Of a DNA stretch of 11,914 nt, positions 8,659 through 11,914 are shown one piece after another. Within the stretch, counting starts at the first letter, position 1. Each line of letters starts with the position of its first letter. This DNA is from Anaerolineae bacterium (GTDB lineage Bacteria; Chloroflexota; Anaerolineae; 4572-78; NAK82). Location: contig JAUVRU010000029.1 of NCBI GenBank assembly GCA_030597485.1, forward strand, positions 1 through 11,914, in the 5' to 3' direction. A program made the translations under genes and the position numbers. The notes under the pieces are model-generated. The model searched no databases. It was not told the origin of the DNA and saw only the letters and a program-made list of their open reading frames with translations.

Positions 8659-10170
8659 ATGAGTGCAATCCAGATGCGGGGCATCACCAAACGTTTTGGC
8701 CCCGTTCTTGCTAACGACCACATCAATTTCGATCTCGAGCAGGGTGAGATTCATGCCTTGTTGGGAGAAAACGGCGCTGGCAAGACGACGTTGATGCGGA
8801 TTCTCTATGGCCTGTACCATGCCGATGCCGGCGAGGTCTTTGTCAACGGAGAGAAGGGGCACATCACGTCACCTCGGGATGCCATCCGCCTGGGCATCGG
8901 GATGGTGACTCAGCACTTCACCCTGGTACCGCCACTGACCGTGGCTGAGAACGTCGTGCTGGGCTACACTGACGGCTTTCGACTGCGGCCGCAGGAGATC
9001 CAACGACAGGTGGGCAAGGCAGCGGCGGGGCTGGGCGTTGAAGTTGACCCCACTGCTATTGTGCGCCACCTGTCGGTAGGTGAACGGCAGCGCGTCGAGA
9101 TTCTCAAGGCGTTGTACCGGGAAGCCCGGGTTCTCATCCTTGACGAGCCGACGGCTGTGCTGGTTCCCCAGGAAGTGGGCGTTTTGTTTGAGACGCTGGA
9201 GCGGCTGCGCCAGGGCGGGCTCTCGGTCATCTTCATCAGCCACAAGCTGAACGAGGTTATGACGGTATGTGACCGCATCACCGTGCTGCGTGATGGACGG
9301 GTGGTGGGCACGGTGAACAAGGCAGACACATCGCAGTCAGCCCTGGCCCGCATGATGGTCGGTCGTGAGACCTTTGGTGTCTCCCGGGAGGGTGAACAAG
9401 CGCCGGGGTCGCCGCTGCTGCGGATCAGAAGCCTGAGCGTTGCGGATGATCAGGGCTTGCCGGCCCTCAAAGGGGTGTCTCTCGAGGTGGGCGCTGGCGA
9501 GATACTGGGCGTGGCCGGTGTGTCCGGCAATGGCCAGACGGAGCTGTCCCGGGTGCTGGCTGGTACCCTGAAGCCGACCGAGGGACAGGTGAGCGTCGGT
9601 CAGGATGACCTGACTGGCGCTGAACCCACTCGTGTAACCGCAGCTGGTGTGGGTCGCATTCCCGAGGATCGGCACGAGGGGTTAGTGGGCGAACTGACCG
9701 TTGCCGAGAACCTGGTGCTCGAGCACCTGGGGGATTTCATCACCGCCGGCACTCTGGATCACCGGCGTATCCGCCAGCACGCAGAGCGGCTCATTGCCGA
9801 GTATCAGATCAAGGCGTCGCCGACAGACAGGGCTCGTACCTTGTCCGGGGGAAACATGCAGAAGCTGATCCTGGCCCGGGCTCTGTCCAGGGAGCCCAGA
9901 GTAGTCATCGCTTCGCAACCGACTCGGGGTCTCGACGTCGGGGCCACCGAGTATGTCAGGGGCAAGCTCTTGGAGCAGCGGGGCCGGGGTGCGGCCGTGT
10001 TGCTGCTGTCGGAGGATCTGGACGAAGTGCTGGCCCTATCGGATCGGATTGCCGTGATCTACGAAGGGCGCATTGTGGGAGTGTTACCCTGTGCGGAGGC
10101 TGATGTGGAGCAGTTGGGCTTGATGATGTCGGGTGTCAGGGAGGCGACCGGTGACAGCGATCAAGATTGA
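8659..10170 (+). CDS. ABC transporter ATP-binding protein, double-domain, nucleoside-type (NupO/YufO/RbsA-like)
   Basis: This 503-residue cytoplasmic protein powers the importer and carries two ATPase domains in one chain. Domain 1 has Walker A GENGAGKTT at 36-44, signature LSVGERQ at 138-144, Walker B VLILDEPT at 158-165 and the switch His195 in FISHK. Domain 2 has a degenerate Walker A SGNGQTE near 289-295 with Gln for Lys, a signature LSGGNMQK at 395-402, and Walker B VVIASQPTRGLD with Gln in place of the catalytic Glu. This asymmetric pattern is usual in nucleoside and sugar importers of this class, so one site probably hydrolyses ATP. The ATG has AAGG at 8647-8650 directly after the hairpin. 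The permease gene overlaps its end, indicating translational coupling. Confidence 0.95.
   Translation: MSAIQMRGITKRFGPVLANDHINFDLEQGEIHALLGENGAGKTTLMRILYGLYHADAGEVFVNGEKGHITSPRDAIRLGIGMVTQHFTLVPPLTVAENVVLGYTDGFRLRPQEIQRQVGKAAAGLGVEVDPTAIVRHLSVGERQRVEILKALYREARVLILDEPTAVLVPQEVGVLFETLERLRQGGLSVIFISHKLNEVMTVCDRITVLRDGRVVGTVNKADTSQSALARMMVGRETFGVSREGEQAPGSPLLRIRSLSVADDQGLPALKGVSLEVGAGEILGVAGVSGNGQTELSRVLAGTLKPTEGQVSVGQDDLTGAEPTRVTAAGVGRIPEDRHEGLVGELTVAENLVLEHLGDFITAGTLDHRRIRQHAERLIAEYQIKASPTDRARTLSGGNMQKLILARALSREPRVVIASQPTRGLDVGATEYVRGKLLEQRGRGAAVLLLSEDLDEVLALSDRIAVIYEGRIVGVLPCAEADVEQLGLMMSGVREATGDSDQD
10138..10144 (+). promoter_or_regulatory. Ribosome-binding site fixing the first permease start
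   Basis: AGGGAGG lies inside the 3' end of the ATPase gene and is 6 bases before GTG 10151. An earlier in-frame GTG at 10133 has no such site at the right distance. The choice gives MTAIKIE as the N-terminus. Confidence 0.65.
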
Positions 10171-11209
10171 GCGAGCTGCTGCGCCCGTCTGGATGCGCTT
10201 CCTGATCCCAGTGGTAGCCATCCTGGTTACCTTTGTTCTGACTTCGTTTCTGATAATATGGGCCGGTGCCAATCCGCTGGAGGCGTATCATTACTTCCTG
10301 ATCGCGCCCCTTTCGAACCGGGTGAGTGCTCTGGAGGTGCTGGTCAAGTCCACGCCGTTGTTGTTGACTGGGACAGCCGTCGCCTTTGCCTTCTCGGCTG
10401 GCTACTGGAACATTGGAGCTGAGGGACAACTGTACGCTGGTGCCATCGCCGCCGCCTGGCTGGGGCCTCTACTGGGAGAGGTGCCTCCTGTGATCGCCAT
10501 CCTGGTGATGCTGGTGGGCGGGTTCGGGGCCGGCGTGCTGTGGGCGCTGGGGCCGGCCCTGCTAAAGGTGAAGCTGGCTATCGATGAGGTGGTCACCACC
10601 CTGTTGCTTAACTCGGTGATCGTCTTTTTGGTGAGTTACCTGCTCAACGGCCCCTGGCGGGACCCAATCTCGATGTGGCCGCAGTCGCCCGAGATTGCCC
10701 CTAATGCCATGCTTCCCAAGTTGGTCCCGTATTCTCGCCTGCACCTGGGATTTGTCGTGGCGGTGTTGGGCATCCTTTTCTTGTGGTTCGTTCTCTCGCG
10801 GACAGCGTTGGGATTGAAGATGCGAGCGGTGGGATTGGGAAGAGAGGCAGCGCGCTTTGCCGGGGTGAAGGTGGATCAGACCATGCTGACGGCAGCGTTG
10901 GTGAGCGGCGGCATCGCCGGGTTGGCTGGCGTGACAGAGGTGGCTGGTATTCACTTCCACCTGATTGAAGCCATTTCGCCCGGCTACGGCTATACCGGAA
11001 TCATCATCGCTACTCTGGGGGGCCTGAATGCCTTTGGTGTTGGTTTGGCAGCGCTCTTTATCGGTCTCATCAGCACCGGCGCGCAAACGGTGAGTCGGGC
11101 GTTGGGTGTGCCCGTCTATCTGGGCGATGTGGTACAGGCTACCCTATTGTTGGTTACTCTGGCTATGTTCCTCTTGCTGAATTATCGGATCAGGTTCAGT
11201 TCGGATTGA
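10151..11209 (+). CDS. Nucleoside-type ABC transporter permease 1 (NupP/YufP-like)
   Basis: This integral membrane protein of 352 residues forms half of the importer channel. A first membrane segment spans about residues 17-37 and is followed by an external loop (NPLEAYHYFL). Further hydrophobic segments lie near 68-84, 94-110, 114-138, 147-165, 199-215, 246-262, 283-308 and 328-345. The family motif GYWNIGAEGQ is at 84-93, and the cytoplasmic coupling-loop motif RAVGLGREAARFAGV at 225-239. The GTG at 10151 has AGGGAGG in front and overlaps the ATPase gene by 20 bases, consistent with coupled translation. Motifs and length fit the branched-chain/BPD type II permease family used by BMP importers. 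Confidence 0.93.
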   Translation: MTAIKIERAAAPVWMRFLIPVVAILVTFVLTSFLIIWAGANPLEAYHYFLIAPLSNRVSALEVLVKSTPLLLTGTAVAFAFSAGYWNIGAEGQLYAGAIAAAWLGPLLGEVPPVIAILVMLVGGFGAGVLWALGPALLKVKLAIDEVVTTLLLNSVIVFLVSYLLNGPWRDPISMWPQSPEIAPNAMLPKLVPYSRLHLGFVVAVLGILFLWFVLSRTALGLKMRAVGLGREAARFAGVKVDQTMLTAALVSGGIAGLAGVTEVAGIHFHLIEAISPGYGYTGIIIATLGGLNAFGVGLAALFIGLISTGAQTVSRALGVPVYLGDVVQATLLLVTLAMFLLLNYRIRFSSD

Positions 11210-11276
11210 GGAGATCGGGTTGCGGAGGCCCGAACCGGGCAGATTGGGGAATTATCCGCACTCCTGAGAGGACCTT
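11210..11276 (+). other. Short spacer with small hairpins between the permease genes
   Basis: The 67-bp gap contains GCCCG-AAC-CGGGC (11228-11240), a perfect 5-bp stem with a 3-nt loop. Outside it lies a complementary pair TGCGGA (11221-11226) and TCCGCA (11255-11260). No T-tract follows. A GAGAGGA Shine-Dalgarno-like sequence at 11266-11272 serves the next gene. Confidence 0.5.
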
Positions 11277-11914
11277 ATGGACATATTCATCATTGGACTC
11301 GTTGCCGCTACCTTGAGAGTGGCTACACCTTTGCTCCTGGGGACGCTGGGCGAAGTGTTTGCCGAGCGGGCTGGTATCCTCAACCTGGGCATTGAGGGCA
11401 CCATGTTCTTCGGTGCCTTCGTGGGCTTTCTGGTGGCCGGGATGACCGAATCGCTGTGGCTAGGGGTGTTGGCAGCAGTCGTGGCCGGCATGTTGTCCGG
11501 GCTGCTGATGGCCTTCTTGTCTGTGCGATTGGGGGTCAATCAGCATGTGTCTGGCCTGGGGATCACATTGCTGCTGACGGGGCTGTCTCTTTTCACCTTC
11601 CGTCTTGTGTATGGCGAACCTAGCATCCCACCGTCGATTGATTCCTTCAACCGACTCGACCCGTTTGGTGACATCCCGATCCTGGGACCGATCTTTGAGC
11701 AATATGCCTTAACATACATTGCCTTCGCGCTGGTGCCGGTGGTCTGGTGGGTGCTCTATCGCAGCAGCTTTGGCCTGAACATCCGGTCAGTGGGCGAAAA
11801 CCCGGAAGCTGCAGACGCAGCCGGGGTACACGTCTATCTGACTCGTACCCTGGCATTGGTCATTGGCGGGGGGCTGATGGCAGCTGGGGGGGCTTTCCTG
11901 TCTGTGGCCCAGCT
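11277..11914 (+). CDS. Nucleoside-type ABC transporter permease 2 (NupQ/YufQ-like), cut by the window end
   Basis: The ATG at 11277 opens a frame that stays open to the last base, giving 212 residues of the second channel half. The start is MDIFIIGLVAATLRVATPLL, and the family motif FAERAGILNLGIEG follows at 28-41. Hydrophobic segments lie near 3-22, 43-54, 60-82, 92-112, 145-161 and 192-210. A coupling-loop motif RSVGENPEAADAAGV is at 170-184. Family members are about 300 residues, so roughly 90 are missing on the right. GAGAGGA lies 4 bases before the ATG. With the binding protein, ATPase and first permease it completes a four-gene importer. Confidence 0.93.
   Translation, partial: MDIFIIGLVAATLRVATPLLLGTLGEVFAERAGILNLGIEGTMFFGAFVGFLVAGMTESLWLGVLAAVVAGMLSGLLMAFLSVRLGVNQHVSGLGITLLLTGLSLFTFRLVYGEPSIPPSIDSFNRLDPFGDIPILGPIFEQYALTYIAFALVPVVWWVLYRSSFGLNIRSVGENPEAADAAGVHVYLTRTLALVIGGGLMAAGGAFLSVAQ

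Noticed and set aside
9520..9545. Loss of the Walker A Lys in the second ATPase domain as a defect
   Set aside because: GNGQ(S/T)E is the normal degenerate form in nucleoside and sugar importers of this class.

Overview
The window reads as accessory metabolic DNA from a moderately GC-rich bacterium, most likely a member of the Chloroflexota (Anaerolineae-like). This assignment is an inference from two things. The solute-binding lipoprotein has the Val/Glu/Lys-rich spacer after its lipid-anchor cysteine that is typical of that phylum, and the gaps between genes carry degenerate tandem heptamers. All recognisable genes lie on the + strand.

Left part (1-4480). A 258-bp leader holds two blocks of one 7-bp repeat in opposite orientations. 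It is followed by the [2Fe-2S] subunit (259-723) and the molybdopterin subunit (830-3190) of a xanthine-dehydrogenase-family molybdenum hydroxylase. The gap between the two subunit genes is largely filled by a second, different heptamer tract. Next is a cytosine-deaminase-like amidohydrolase (3209-4480), whose frame is cut by one in-frame TAG at 4172-4174, inside a conserved active-site segment.

Middle (4504-7275). A second molybdenum hydroxylase has its [2Fe-2S] and molybdopterin domains fused in one 923-residue chain. It keeps the Glu and Arg that mark purine-type active sites, whereas the separate large subunit keeps only the Arg. No FAD subunit for either enzyme is in the window.

Right part (7276-11914). 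A 227-bp gap holds a plausible extended -10 promoter and a long leader. It is followed by a BMP/PnrA-type nucleoside ABC importer: lipoprotein, double ATPase, first permease, and a second permease that runs off the right end. A strong GC-rich hairpin without a T-tract separates the binding-protein gene from the ATPase gene.

Taken together, the locus looks like a purine or nucleoside (or related N-heterocycle) uptake and oxidation cassette: import, hydroxylation at molybdenum centres, and amidine/amide hydrolysis by the amidohydrolase. The substrate is not determined by the sequence. No rRNA, tRNA, CRISPR array, transposase or origin was recognised.
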